DNA from: Bdellovibrio bacteriovorus
GTDB taxonomy: Bacteria; Bdellovibrionota; Bdellovibrionia; Bdellovibrionales; Bdellovibrionaceae
Reading direction: 5' to 3'
Length of the DNA: 64,000 nucleotides
Assembly (NCBI RefSeq): GCF_001592735.1
Contig: NZ_LUKE01000001.1
Location: 992,001-1,056,000, forward strand
The position numbers were made by a program, and so were the translations under genes. Below the pieces are notes generated by a model. It had not been told where the DNA came from and ran no database searches. It saw nothing but the letters and a program-made list of their open reading frames with translations. Positions 8,268-18,376 of this stretch are shown here, in pieces (the stretch's first letter is position 1; each line of letters opens with the position of its first letter).

Positions 8268-10310
8268 TTAGCGTTTTTCTAAGTCATCTTTAGCGCGGAC
8301 CAATGAGGAAGCCAAATTATTCAGAGCCCGAACCACATCGGGGCTCAACTCCATTCCCATCAACTTCACCTTGCCGGCAGCACCCGCAAAGAAGTTTTCA
8401 GTTTTGCTAGAGTCTTTCCAATCTTGCTCAAATTCTTTTTCAAAAGTTCCGATCGCCGCCACATCAAAGATCTGCGCACCAAACTCGCGAAAGCTTCCTT
8501 GTAAAGTATCCGGATTCAGATTTGACGACCCACCTAAAAGAACTTTGCCATCGACCGAGGTGATCTTACGATGATTTTCCTGATGGTATTCTTGCTTTCG
8601 GCCATTCGGAAAATGTGCTTCAATACCCAATGTTTTACGTGCTTTGATTTCTACACCGTGTTTAAGCATTTGCTCCATAAATAAGGTATTTGGCAATCCA
8701 CCCAATTTAAAATTTCCGTTATGATCGGCCAAAATCCAAACTTTTAAATCGGGCTTTTGCGCTTTTCTTTTCATCAGCGCATCATTGATATATTTATCAT
8801 AAATAAAGAGCTGCTCCATATAGATATGGCTTTGAGCATTCATGATCATATCCACCAAGATATTACGCGCATCTTTGATTTTTCCGTCAACATTGGCTTC
8901 GGCTAAACGCACCACTTGATCGCCCGCCGCCGGGAAACTTGTGCGCTTTAATTTAAACCATGAAAGAATTTGCGCGCGCTGCTTAAGATATTTTTCGTTC
9001 GAATAGCCTTTATTTTTATAATAGAACCATTTTCTTTCATTCGCATCCAAGGTCAGGGCCGCATCGACATCATCATAATATGACGCCTGCACCATGGCTG
9101 CCGCCGGGCCTTTAACATAAATGGCATTATCAAAATAATAACCACCACTATGATCCGTCCAATTTTTGGAGCCAAAATAAGCTTGGGGAGCATTTGATTC
9201 CGCGTCGACCACGATCACTTTGCTGTGATCAATTTTAGATTCGTAATAAGTTCCCCGCTTTTCTAAAGCGGGAAACGTCTTTTCGTTTTTTGGCACAAGA
9301 TTTGTGATACCAAAAGGAATTCCCGGAGGATGTCTTTGAATATTGGCCTGCAATAAATAGACAGATCCTTTCAACGCACTTTCGGTTTCAATACGTTTTT
9401 TGATGTAATCAAAAACCGGCATCATCTCTTCTTGCATGTTGTAATTGGTGGCAAAGTCGTGCAAGAGCAAAACTTTGAACTGCGGGTTGTTCTTTTTCTT
9501 TTCGATTGTTTGATCCAAAAGGAACTTGCTTAAAGTGCCTCCCATCGTTCCGCCAAAAAGAAAGATGTCGATAAAGACGGACTCTTTAGCTGAAATAATC
9601 ATGTCGCGAATCTTGGCAAACATCGGATCTTTAAAAGAGGGATGTCCTTCATCTTCCGCACTCAAAGGCATCTTCATATAAGGTTTAGTGAAATCTAATG
9701 AGCCCCCGGCAAAAATAACGCGCTCATTAAACCACTGGATTCTGTCCGGTGAAGTTTCATTGTGACTGATCAGTTCAACCACATTTCCGGGAATAAATCC
9801 GCCGGCCACCAAAGAATACTCTTCGAGATCGGGGAATTGTTTTTTCAGATCCGTCACTAATTCAGCACTTTGCAAAGTAAGATTTTTCTTACCCGCCCAA
9901 GAATTCATCAACTGCCGAGCCGCTTCTTGAGAAGACTTAGAAGTTTTCAGCGGATGATCGGCATAATCGCGCAGAATCTGCAAACGCGTTTGCAACCAGA
10001 ACTGTAAAACCTTCGCTTCATTGGTTGGATTTTTTTTCACAAACTTCCAATAAACCAAAGGGATCAGAATTTTTTCCGGCACCTTAGATTCATTGTCTCT
10101 GACGAACTTGCGCACTTTAGACTGCTCTGCCGCCGGCAAGGTTTTAACCGCTTCCAAAAGACTTTCCGCTCGACGGCTGGATTCTGCCCCAAACATCAGC
10201 TGATAGTTCTTTTTATAAAAATCCATTGCCGCCAGTCGTTCTTTTAAAGACACTTCCTGAGCAAAAGCCGATGTCGACACTAAAAGCAGAGAAACAAAAA
10301 TCTTTTTCAT
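8268..10310 (-). CDS. Exported phospholipase D-like (two-HKD) protein
   Basis: 680 residues with a signal peptide (MKKIFVSLLLVSTSAFA, cleavage after about residue 17). A helical N-terminal region of about 200 residues precedes two PLD catalytic repeats: HSKVIVVD at 362-369 with downstream GSKNW, and HRKITSVD at 580-587 with GGSSN. Both H-x-K-x4-D motifs are intact, so a phosphodiesterase or transphosphatidylase such as a cardiolipin synthase or phospholipase D is likely, acting in the periplasm or outside the cell. It is the last gene of a three-gene minus-strand operon and overlaps the preceding lipoprotein gene by 4 bp. Confidence 0.85.
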   Translation of the reverse strand: MKKIFVSLLLVSTSAFAQEVSLKERLAAMDFYKKNYQLMFGAESSRRAESLLEAVKTLPAAEQSKVRKFVRDNESKVPEKILIPLVYWKFVKKNPTNEAKVLQFWLQTRLQILRDYADHPLKTSKSSQEAARQLMNSWAGKKNLTLQSAELVTDLKKQFPDLEEYSLVAGGFIPGNVVELISHNETSPDRIQWFNERVIFAGGSLDFTKPYMKMPLSAEDEGHPSFKDPMFAKIRDMIISAKESVFIDIFLFGGTMGGTLSKFLLDQTIEKKKNNPQFKVLLLHDFATNYNMQEEMMPVFDYIKKRIETESALKGSVYLLQANIQRHPPGIPFGITNLVPKNEKTFPALEKRGTYYESKIDHSKVIVVDAESNAPQAYFGSKNWTDHSGGYYFDNAIYVKGPAAAMVQASYYDDVDAALTLDANERKWFYYKNKGYSNEKYLKQRAQILSWFKLKRTSFPAAGDQVVRLAEANVDGKIKDARNILVDMIMNAQSHIYMEQLFIYDKYINDALMKRKAQKPDLKVWILADHNGNFKLGGLPNTLFMEQMLKHGVEIKARKTLGIEAHFPNGRKQEYHQENHRKITSVDGKVLLGGSSNLNPDTLQGSFREFGAQIFDVAAIGTFEKEFEQDWKDSSKTENFFAGAAGKVKLMGMELSPDVVRALNNLASSLVRAKDDLEKR

Positions 10311-11467
10311 AGAAGATCTCCGGGAACGACTTCAGACAGTTTCAAAAACTTCTTCATTTGCGGTTCACATTTTTTTAAAAAATCATAGCGGGCGCGCGAA
10401 AGCGATGAGCTGGTATCACCCTTGATATCAATCGGCCCCATTTCGGACCCCGCAATGTCGATTTCTTTGTTCGCCACATTATAAGTGATTTTCTTAATAT
10501 AAAAACTGCCAACGCTAGAATTGGACTTATCCTGAACTGAATAATTTGTAGTGCGGATCGTTTTTCCAATGCCTTTATCGCCAAAAGCGGAAAGTTCGCG
10601 TCGCCCCTCGCCACTGGCCACGATATACCCCGGCGAGATCTCCACGGTTTCTTCCACCGGAATGAGATTTTTTAAATTAAAATTCTTATAAAGATCCACG
10701 GTGTAAAACTGCGGCACTCCGTCGCCTCGCGCTTGGGCGGTCACGGTGAATTTATCGCAAGCAAAACTTCCAAATTTTTGATTCACGCGATAATAACGGC
10801 GATAGCGCACAAACCCTTTTACGGCATTTTGTGAAGGGCGCCCAAAACCCGGTGTCGCATCTAAGATTTCCGCATAAAGACTGACCACCCCACCTATAAA
10901 ATCAGCATTCTTACCTTTCACCTCCACTAAGGAGGAGTTCTTATATAGAGAGTCTAGATAAGTTGCGGTTTCAAGCTCTGTCCATTTCGAGGAAATTCCG
11001 CCAACTTGATCTAAACGAACCAACTGATTGCTGTTCAATTCGTCGGCGAAAGAATCCTTCGAGTTCTTTTCGGGAAGTACGGTCAGATCCAACTGCAAAC
11101 CGGTGTTTGTAATTTTATAAAGACGCAAAGTTTTGACAAAATTATCGATCATCGCGCCTTTGATATTTCCCAAAGCGGCGCTCACCAGAGATTGATCTGT
11201 ATTTTCAGTCAAAGTTTTTTCTAAAGCTTCGCCCATGGCCTTTTTTGCAGTCTCTGAAAGATACTTGCGATCACCATTAGTATAAAAATCGACATAAAGT
11301 TTATGACGAAACTTTCCCGTCGGAGAATCTGAGCCGAATATTTCATTCACCGCCGCCGCCCCATCTTCGGTGAACGGAGAAGTGGCGCCAGCCGGAGTCC
11401 GCACTTCTTTATGAGTACACGAAAGAAGTGTGGCACTTGCTAAAACTGAAAATATATATTTCTTCAT
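10307..11467 (-). CDS. Lipoprotein of unknown function in PLD operon
   Basis: 386 residues from the ATG at 11467, chosen because AGGAC lies just upstream and MKKYIFSVLASATLLSC is a textbook lipoprotein signal (lipobox L-L-S-C). A start 51 nt earlier would bury the signal. The mature part is beta-rich with no family I recognise. It lies 7 bp after the papain-like lipoprotein gene, and its stop overlaps the start of the PLD gene (ATGA). The three products probably act together at the envelope. Confidence 0.7.
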   Translation of the reverse strand: MKKYIFSVLASATLLSCTHKEVRTPAGATSPFTEDGAAAVNEIFGSDSPTGKFRHKLYVDFYTNGDRKYLSETAKKAMGEALEKTLTENTDQSLVSAALGNIKGAMIDNFVKTLRLYKITNTGLQLDLTVLPEKNSKDSFADELNSNQLVRLDQVGGISSKWTELETATYLDSLYKNSSLVEVKGKNADFIGGVVSLYAEILDATPGFGRPSQNAVKGFVRYRRYYRVNQKFGSFACDKFTVTAQARGDGVPQFYTVDLYKNFNLKNLIPVEETVEISPGYIVASGEGRRELSAFGDKGIGKTIRTTNYSVQDKSNSSVGSFYIKKITYNVANKEIDIAGSEMGPIDIKGDTSSSLSRARYDFLKKCEPQMKKFLKLSEVVPGDLL

Positions 11468-11474
11468 GGCCGTC

Positions 11475-13058
11475 CTAAAGATTTTGAAACTTTGCAAATT
11501 CAGCGTAAGCCGCATCATCCGCCTTTAATAAAAGCGTCAAAGAGTGTGGCAGGTCTTTATAGATACGTTTTCCATCGTAATACATCATGACCGGCTCAAA
11601 GATACGGTTTGATCCCACAGCCATTTGGGCCACGTTATCGGGACTGATCGTATAACGGCGGACGGTTTCTGATAACGGCCACTTGATATCGCTAAAAACG
11701 ACGTAAGCGATTTCCGAACATACAATGCGTTCATGCGTATGAACGTCAAAATTGAAATCATATTCTTTTCCCACTTGCGCCGCAGCTTGCATGATGGCGT
11801 GACGACGATAGGCATCTGTCACCTCCGGACGCGTGTCCCTTAAAACCAAGAAGTCATCAATATTTAAAAAATGCTCTAAGGTATTTATCTGCACCCCGGG
11901 TCTTAAGGCCTCAACAATACGATGACCAGAGCGAACTTTATCTTGGATGGCTTTAGGCAACTGATCCCAGGCATGAATTTCTTTAAGCTGCTCTTCAGTA
12001 CCTAACCAAATTGCGACGTGACCATAATGGCCAGGAATCATTTTATCTGTCAGACGGAATGGCGTTTTTTCTAACAACACATCCAAAGGCTTAAGATCGC
12101 GAATCAAAGCTTCTTTTTCGGCGGTGTCCATATTGTAAAGGTATCCCTTACGAGTCTCTACCAGACCTACCAAGTTGCCGAATCCCATACTCACCCCATA
12201 CGTAACCACACGCGCGCCGCGCTTGCCACGTAAAGTCAGTCGGTTCCAAAGGTTGGCGATTGTGTCGTAAGCGCCGGAATTATTTTTTCCGTTACGAACG
12301 GCCAAATACCAAAGACTTGATTGAGTCATTTCGTAAAGACGGCTTTCTTCATCGCTCGTATTGATACCTTGAGAGCGGCGCCATGCCATCACCTGATCGA
12401 CAAAACGAATCGCCGCCGTCAACTGATCACGATAAGCGGGGTATGAATAGGAATCCGCAATTTCTTGCAAAGCACGGTATTGATCAGTGTCATAGTTTAA
12501 AACATAGCGAAGGGAGGCGTTTTCATTATAAGGCTGAATCGCAACCAGGTAATTATCCATTAAAAGCAAAGCCGCCGTCAGCCCCATTTGCATTTTGAAG
12601 AGACGTTTGGCTCCTTCGGCATCTGTCGGATCAATATAGTTTGCCGTGTAGGTGTAATAAGTCATCGCCGCCTTATCACCTTTGAATTCCGTTTTTGTTT
12701 CCGTTCCTTTGTAAGGATTTAAGACAGCCTGATTATTAAGTTCAAAACTTTTAGCTTCACGAATCGCGTACTCTAAAAGTTTTTTGCGGATTTCTAAATA
12801 GCGAGCGCCTACCTTACGAACGTATTCGCCTTCATCCCGAGTTAAAGAAACACTCTGTGGTCCATCTAATTTTTTTGCTTGGGCGAATTTAAGGGCCTCA
12901 GCACGAAAACTCAAGGCTTCCGAAATGAGATATTGAAACTGCTGATATTCGGGATCGACATATTTGACGGAGGCCGGGGTCCGCTGTGAAAATTTGAAGG
13001 TCGAACAAGCCCCAAGAAAAACACAAAGCACGCCCAATACAACGATGCTAAAACGCAT
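11475..13058 (-). CDS. Lipoprotein with YiiX/permuted NlpC-P60 papain-like domain
   Basis: 527 residues from ATG 13058; a TTG 15 nt earlier precedes the G-rich ribosome site and is unlikely. Lipoprotein signal MRFSIVVLGVLCVFLGAC (Cys18). A long helical region of about 300 residues follows. The C-terminal third reads as a permuted papain-like domain: PGHYGHVAIWLG with the catalytic His, HRIVEALRPGV with an acidic residue, and IVCSEIAYVVFSD with the candidate Cys, in the His-first order of YiiX/poxvirus-G6R proteins. Such enzymes act on amide or ester bonds of peptidoglycan, lipids or proteins. First gene of the operon leading to the PLD protein. Confidence 0.7.
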   Translation of the reverse strand: MRFSIVVLGVLCVFLGACSTFKFSQRTPASVKYVDPEYQQFQYLISEALSFRAEALKFAQAKKLDGPQSVSLTRDEGEYVRKVGARYLEIRKKLLEYAIREAKSFELNNQAVLNPYKGTETKTEFKGDKAAMTYYTYTANYIDPTDAEGAKRLFKMQMGLTAALLLMDNYLVAIQPYNENASLRYVLNYDTDQYRALQEIADSYSYPAYRDQLTAAIRFVDQVMAWRRSQGINTSDEESRLYEMTQSSLWYLAVRNGKNNSGAYDTIANLWNRLTLRGKRGARVVTYGVSMGFGNLVGLVETRKGYLYNMDTAEKEALIRDLKPLDVLLEKTPFRLTDKMIPGHYGHVAIWLGTEEQLKEIHAWDQLPKAIQDKVRSGHRIVEALRPGVQINTLEHFLNIDDFLVLRDTRPEVTDAYRRHAIMQAAAQVGKEYDFNFDVHTHERIVCSEIAYVVFSDIKWPLSETVRRYTISPDNVAQMAVGSNRIFEPVMMYYDGKRIYKDLPHSLTLLLKADDAAYAEFAKFQNL

Positions 13059-13162
13059 AGATTTCCCCCACAAACCTCAGTTTATGAAATGCAAGGAGGG
13101 GATGCGATGGATTTATCCCAATCTAGACTGGACTGGAAAAATCAATAAAGGAGGCGGGAAAC

Positions 13163-13543
13163 ACGGTTTTGCTGTAAGCCGGATTCTGTCCAAATTACCA
13201 GGTCCCATAATTGTCCCGATAACCTTAGATGATCATTCCTCTGGGAGTGGCATTACTGACACCCTCAAGCGATCTTACCCGGTGACTACGGGCTGGCCGC
13301 CCTACTAGTGTCACCCTATTTGATCTTGCTCCGCGCAGAGTTTGGCTGTTTTCACTCCAGCGACTCCTCTAGGGGCTCCCGTTCCCGCCCCCAGGATCAA
13401 AGTCCTGGACATTCTCTCTGTTCCACTGTTCCTAACATTACTGTCGAAGGGCGTTACCCTTTGCGCTGCCATATGGAGTCCGGACTTTCCTCCCAAATAT
13501 CAAGTATTTAGAAAATTATGAGGGCGATCATCCGCAAAACCGA
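13163..13543 (-). ncRNA. rnpB: RNase P RNA, bacterial type A
   Basis: On the minus strand the 5' part contains GGGAGGAAAGTCCGGACTCC and the 3' part ACAGAATCCGGCTTAC, the two universally conserved ends of the P4 core. P1 is identified by CGGTTTTGC (13534-13542) pairing with GCAAAACCG (13164-13172), nine perfect base pairs that set the ends to within a few nt. Length is about 380 nt, normal for type A. The RNA cleaves tRNA precursors with RnpA. No clear hairpin terminator is visible below 13163. Frames inside it are not genes. Confidence 0.95.
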
Positions 13544-13642
13544 AGGGCTTTTCTAACACCGTCCAGCATTTCACGCAAGAAGGTTTTCAATAAGCCCTTT
13601 TTATTTTAATTTCAAAGCACTGTTTACAAAGGAAATTGAACC

Positions 13643-14116
13643 ATGAAGATCGCTTTATCTCTACTCGCATTCGCTATGACTCTGGCCCTTACATCCCCCT
13701 CTGTGGCGGAAGAAGCTGCTCACGGCGGTGGCGGTCACCACGGCAACCTAAGCGAAACAATGAATGCCTTGTTTCCTCAGCCAAAATCAAATCCAGATAA
13801 ACGTGCGGTTCCGGCTAAACCAGAATTGGCTGGCCCAGCGAACTTCGCAAAAATCACAGGCGATAAAGTGACTTTGCAATGGAAAGCCGTTGAAGGTGCC
13901 GAAGAATACCACGTGCAACTAGCAACAGATCCAAACTTCAAATGGCTAGTGGCAAACGAATATCATGTTAAAGCAACTTCCTTTGATGCTGCCGGATTAG
14001 AAGCTGGAAAACACTATTACTGGAGAGTCTCAGCTGTAAAACCAAATAACTGGTCTACATTCCGTCGCAGTTATTTTGCCCAGGCCATGTTTGAAACCAC
14101 AGGACAGGCTCAATAG
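13643..14116 (+). CDS. Secreted protein with one fibronectin type III-like domain
   Basis: 157 residues. Signal peptide MKIALSLLAFAMTLALTSPSVA, cleaved near residue 22, then a His/Gly-rich stretch (HGGGGHHG) that might bind metal. From about residue 55 to the end: LAGPANFAKITGDKVTLQWK, EEYHVQLATDPNF and YYWRVSAV, the strand pattern of a FN3 domain, normally a binding module. The ATG has AAGGAAAT upstream. A strong hairpin terminator follows at 14141. It is divergent from rnpB, sharing a 99-bp upstream region. Confidence 0.75.
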   Translation: MKIALSLLAFAMTLALTSPSVAEEAAHGGGGHHGNLSETMNALFPQPKSNPDKRAVPAKPELAGPANFAKITGDKVTLQWKAVEGAEEYHVQLATDPNFKWLVANEYHVKATSFDAAGLEAGKHYYWRVSAVKPNNWSTFRRSYFAQAMFETTGQAQ

Positions 14117-14140
14117 TTTTAAAAATAAAGGCTAAAACAA

Positions 14141-14170
14141 AAAGACCGGTGGATCACCGGTCTTTTTTTA
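14141..14170. terminator. Bidirectional rho-independent terminator
   Basis: AAAGACCGGTG (14141-14151), loop GAT, CACCGGTCTTT (14155-14165), followed by T residues on both strands. It lies between the FN3 gene and the convergent Cys-rich gene. Confidence 0.9.
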
Positions 14171-14172
14171 TT

Positions 14173-14565
14173 TTACATTCTAGCATTACGTGATTTTTGT
14201 TCCGAGCGATTCACTCGCACCGTCATCCCCGCCATACCTCGGCAGCTTTCTGCCGAACGACGACAAGCCTCCGCACAGGTTTTAAAGACTTCATCTTCTT
14301 CAAAGCGCTCACACTCGATGGCGCAGGCATCACAAACCTCAAAACAAAGCTCACAGGCTTGCTGATGGAACTCTGAATCCATGCTCATCAATCGTACCGA
14401 TAAGTTGCATGTTTCTACGCAAGTTTGCAGCAACTGAATGTGCTTTCCGGAATAAGATGTTCCTTGCTCTTCCAAACAATAAGCTAAAGTTTCTAAACAC
14501 GCTCGCTGCGTGTTCATGCAATTTGCTATACATCGACTCATATCACTGTCTTGCATTTGATGCAT
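14173..14565 (-). CDS. Cys-rich four-helix bundle copper-storage-like protein (DUF326/Csp family)
   Basis: 130 residues, with 14 cysteines in helical C-x3-C and C-x2-C spacing: SRCIANCM, QTCVETC, ACELCFEVCDACAIEC and KTCAEACRRSAESC. This is the pattern of copper storage proteins, whose Cys line the core of a four-helix bundle and bind many Cu(I) ions. There is no signal peptide, which suggests a cytosolic Csp3-like protein. The ATG has GGGAGG seven nt upstream. Copper loading is family knowledge, not visible here; no copper exporter or CopY/CueR gene is adjacent. Confidence 0.85.
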   Translation of the reverse strand: MHQMQDSDMSRCIANCMNTQRACLETLAYCLEEQGTSYSGKHIQLLQTCVETCNLSVRLMSMDSEFHQQACELCFEVCDACAIECERFEEDEVFKTCAEACRRSAESCRGMAGMTVRVNRSEQKSRNARM

Positions 14566-14707
14566 AAGTACCTCCCAGATAGTGTCAGTGTGAACCTATT
14601 AAGAAAATTTGTGGACCCTTGTTGATAACAAGCATTATTGCAAAACTTTAATTCGAAATGGCGTTTGTAATTTTATTTAAGATCTTCAAACTGATCTAAT
14701 TTTGGTC

Positions 14708-16267
14708 ATGAGTATTTCTGCGTACGATGCCTTATTAAATTCAGCCGCCATCATAGAATTCGATGTGCAGGGACATATTCTGTGGGCAAACCAGAAATTC
14801 TTAAATCTCGTGGCTTACGAGCTTGATGAAATTGTGGGGCGACATCACTCGATGTTCATGCCGGAACATTCACAACAAGAACTTGATTACTTGGAGATGT
14901 GGACACTCCTGGGGCAAGGAAAGTCTCAAGCTGGAGAGTTTAAACGCGTAGACAAGAATCAAAACACCCTCTGGATTCAAGGCACTTACACGCCGATCAT
15001 GTCCCCGGCAGGTGGGGTTTCCAAAATTGTAAAACTTGCTTTAGACATCACCGAAAAGAAAAAACTTTCTGAGAATTTGGAAAAGAAGAATCGCGAGTTG
15101 TTAACAACCGCAGCAAAAGCCCGCGCGGCGACCTATGCGAAATCAGTTTTCTTAGCAAATATGAGTCACGAAATCCGCACGCCCTTAAACTCCATTATCG
15201 GCATCACGGACACCTTGGCAGAAACGCCGTTAAATAGTCAGCAGGTTTCATTTGTTGAAATTCTTCAGCGCGCCAATCACCAACTGATGACCATCATTAA
15301 TGACGTACTTGATCTATCAAAAGTCGAAGCCGGAGAGTTTCATTTAAAATCATCGGTCTTTAGCTTGAAAAGATTTTTAGAAGATATTATTTCCGTCTTG
15401 CACTTCCGCGCCAAAGAAAAAGGTTTAGATTTGCACGTGCAAGTTGAAACCGATGTCGGCCCTTATCTTTATGGCGATCCCGATCGTCTGCGCCAGGTAC
15501 TTATTAACCTTTTAAATAATGCAATTAAGTTTACTCATCAAGGCGGCATTTCCTTGCGCGTGACTTTGAATCACACTTCGCGCGCCGGGAACATCCTTTT
15601 CTGCATCGCGGATACCGGAATTGGTATTCAGAAAAATAAATTCAAAGATATCTTTTTACCCTTCACGCAAGCAGATCCGACGACCACGCGACGTTACGGC
15701 GGAACGGGTCTCGGCCTATCCATTACCAAAAACATCGTGGAGCTTATGGACGGGCAGATCTGGCTTGAAAGTGAACCGGGATCAGGCAGCGTTTTTTATT
15801 TCACCGCCACTCTGCCCACGGCCGATGAGCCCGTAAGTGTTTTAGAAAGCCCGTCTTTAAGTCCTCAAGAGCGTTCACAACTAAAAATTCTTATCGTCGA
15901 TGACGTTGACGACAATCGTAACCTTTTAGGAATTTATCTGCAGCACACCCAACATTTAGTTGAATACGCTGAAAGTGGCGAAGAAGCGTTACGAATGGTG
16001 CGGGAAACAGCCTATGACGTCATCTTTATGGATATCCAAATGCCTCGCATGGACGGCCATGAAGCCACCCGCTGCATTCGCCACCTAGAACAAACCGAGG
16101 GGCGCGCGCCTTCGCGTATTTATGCCTGTACCGCCAACGCCTTTGCCGAAGATATAGAAAAAAGTCTAGAAGCGGGATGCGATCTCCATCTGTCAAAGCC
16201 GGTTCGCAAGGACACCTTGCTAAGAGTCCTGTATTCTTCCCCCTCGGTGAATGAGGCTAGCCCTTAA
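14708..16267 (+). CDS. Hybrid histidine kinase (PAS-HisKA-HATPase-REC)
   Basis: 519 residues from ATG 14708 (a TTG two codons earlier is less likely). Order: PAS at about 5-120 with the CheY/PAC-type ending VKLALDITEKKK, coiled linker, H-box MSHEIRTPLNSIIG, N-box INLLNNAIKFT, G1 DTGIGIQ, G2 GGTGLGLSI, then a receiver with IVDDVDDNRNLL, MDIQMPRMDG (phospho-Asp) and LSKPV. No membrane segment, so it is a cytoplasmic sensor. No separate response regulator or HPt is adjacent, so its output partner is elsewhere. No Shine-Dalgarno is obvious. Confidence 0.92.
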   Translation: MSISAYDALLNSAAIIEFDVQGHILWANQKFLNLVAYELDEIVGRHHSMFMPEHSQQELDYLEMWTLLGQGKSQAGEFKRVDKNQNTLWIQGTYTPIMSPAGGVSKIVKLALDITEKKKLSENLEKKNRELLTTAAKARAATYAKSVFLANMSHEIRTPLNSIIGITDTLAETPLNSQQVSFVEILQRANHQLMTIINDVLDLSKVEAGEFHLKSSVFSLKRFLEDIISVLHFRAKEKGLDLHVQVETDVGPYLYGDPDRLRQVLINLLNNAIKFTHQGGISLRVTLNHTSRAGNILFCIADTGIGIQKNKFKDIFLPFTQADPTTTRRYGGTGLGLSITKNIVELMDGQIWLESEPGSGSVFYFTATLPTADEPVSVLESPSLSPQERSQLKILIVDDVDDNRNLLGIYLQHTQHLVEYAESGEEALRMVRETAYDVIFMDIQMPRMDGHEATRCIRHLEQTEGRAPSRIYACTANAFAEDIEKSLEAGCDLHLSKPVRKDTLLRVLYSSPSVNEASP

Positions 16268-16358
16268 ATTCGCTGTCTCAGTATGAGAATCGACGTAAGA
16301 CCTCGAAATCCTTGTAAACATTCTGCTTAGATTTCCGATAAATGCGTCGGAGAGTTTT

Positions 16359-17310
<952 letters not shown>

Positions 17311-17345
17311 CTAAAAGGTCCTTTCTTCAACAAAACGGAATACTT

Positions 17346-18266
17346 ATGATCAAAAACCGATTGGAAAAAAATCTTAAAAAACTTAAACCTTGGGCCACTC
17401 GTCATCAGATCGAAGCTTATCGCCTTTACGACCGCGACATTCCAGAGTTTCCATTTATCATTGACGTGTATAAAGACTATTTTTTGGTCCACGATAAAAG
17501 CGATTCTTTCCTAGACAAAGAAAAAAATCATCTTCCTTTGGTCTTAACGGCAATCAAAGACATCTTCGCCTGCGCAGATGACAAAATTATTCTAAAAAAG
17601 CGTGAACGCCAAGAAGGCTTAAAGCAATACGAAAAGTTAGATCAAAAATCCGACACCTTCATCGTGCGCGAAAGCCAAGCTGTTTTTAAAGTAAATATGT
17701 ACGACTATTTAGACACCGGACTTTTCCTCGATCATCGCCCCATGCGCCAAAAGGTATTTAAAACGGCCTCAGGCAAAAAGTTTTTAAATCTTTTTTGTTA
17801 TACGGGTTCAGTGAGTGTTTTTGCGGCCCTCGGTGGTGCGCGCACAACCAGCGTGGATATGTCGCAAACCTATTTATCCTGGGCCCAAGACAACTTTGCA
17901 TTAAATCAGATCGATCTGGGCGCACACAGCTTTGTTAACGCCAATGTCTTAGAGTGGTTGAAAGATGAGCGTTATAAAAACAAGTTTGATATCATTTTTT
18001 TAGATCCCCCGACGTTCTCAAATTCCAAAAAAATGGAGGACAGCTTTGAAGTTGAACGCGATCAAGATTTTCTCGTTGATAGCTGCATGATGATGTTGAA
18101 CCCGGGTGGAGTTCTTTATTTTTCTAATAACAAAAGAAAGTTTAAACTCTCTGCATCACTTCAAGAGAAATACTCTGTCGTCGATAAAACCGAAGAAAGT
18201 ATCCCACAAGACTTCCACGACAAAAAAATCCATAACTGTTTCGAAATCCGCGCGAAGATGTCATAG
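17346..18266 (+). CDS. Class I SAM methyltransferase, RlmK/RlmI-like (23S rRNA)
   Basis: 306 residues from ATG 17346; a TTG at 17307 with AGGGA upstream is an in-frame alternative adding 13 residues. The N-terminal part resembles the linker domain of RlmL C-terminal enzymes. The catalytic part has GLFLDHRPMRQ, motif I FLNLFCYTGSVSVFAALGGA, SVDMSQTYL, IIFLDPPTFSNSKKM with the D-P-P-T motif, and FSNNKRKFKL. These features mark RlmK/RlmI-type RNA methyltransferases acting on guanine N7 or cytosine C5 of 23S rRNA. There is no THUMP domain, so it looks like a stand-alone RlmK half. Confidence 0.82.
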   Translation: MIKNRLEKNLKKLKPWATRHQIEAYRLYDRDIPEFPFIIDVYKDYFLVHDKSDSFLDKEKNHLPLVLTAIKDIFACADDKIILKKRERQEGLKQYEKLDQKSDTFIVRESQAVFKVNMYDYLDTGLFLDHRPMRQKVFKTASGKKFLNLFCYTGSVSVFAALGGARTTSVDMSQTYLSWAQDNFALNQIDLGAHSFVNANVLEWLKDERYKNKFDIIFLDPPTFSNSKKMEDSFEVERDQDFLVDSCMMMLNPGGVLYFSNNKRKFKLSASLQEKYSVVDKTEESIPQDFHDKKIHNCFEIRAKMS

Positions 18267-18349
18267 TCTAGTTAAGAGGGACTTTTTACTTGTTTCCTTT
18301 CTTAAAAAGCCCTAGAAAAAAGCAAACACTTAAATTGCGGCCGTTTCTA

Positions 18350-18368
18350 TATAATGGTCGACAGGAGG
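18350..18368 (+). promoter_or_regulatory. -10 box and Shine-Dalgarno of the SpeD-SpeE gene
   Basis: TATAAT at 18350-18355 and AGGAGG at 18363-18368, eight nt before a TTG at 18377. The short distance implies an mRNA with a very short leader. No good -35 hexamer is visible. Together these sites fix the start at 18377 rather than at a TTG 87 nt upstream. Confidence 0.5.
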
Positions 18369-18376
18369 ATTGCGAA

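Noticed and set aside
13164-13542. Short frames on both strands within the RNase P RNA region
   Set aside because: The conserved rnpB core and P1 pairing explain the sequence; the frames have no family features.
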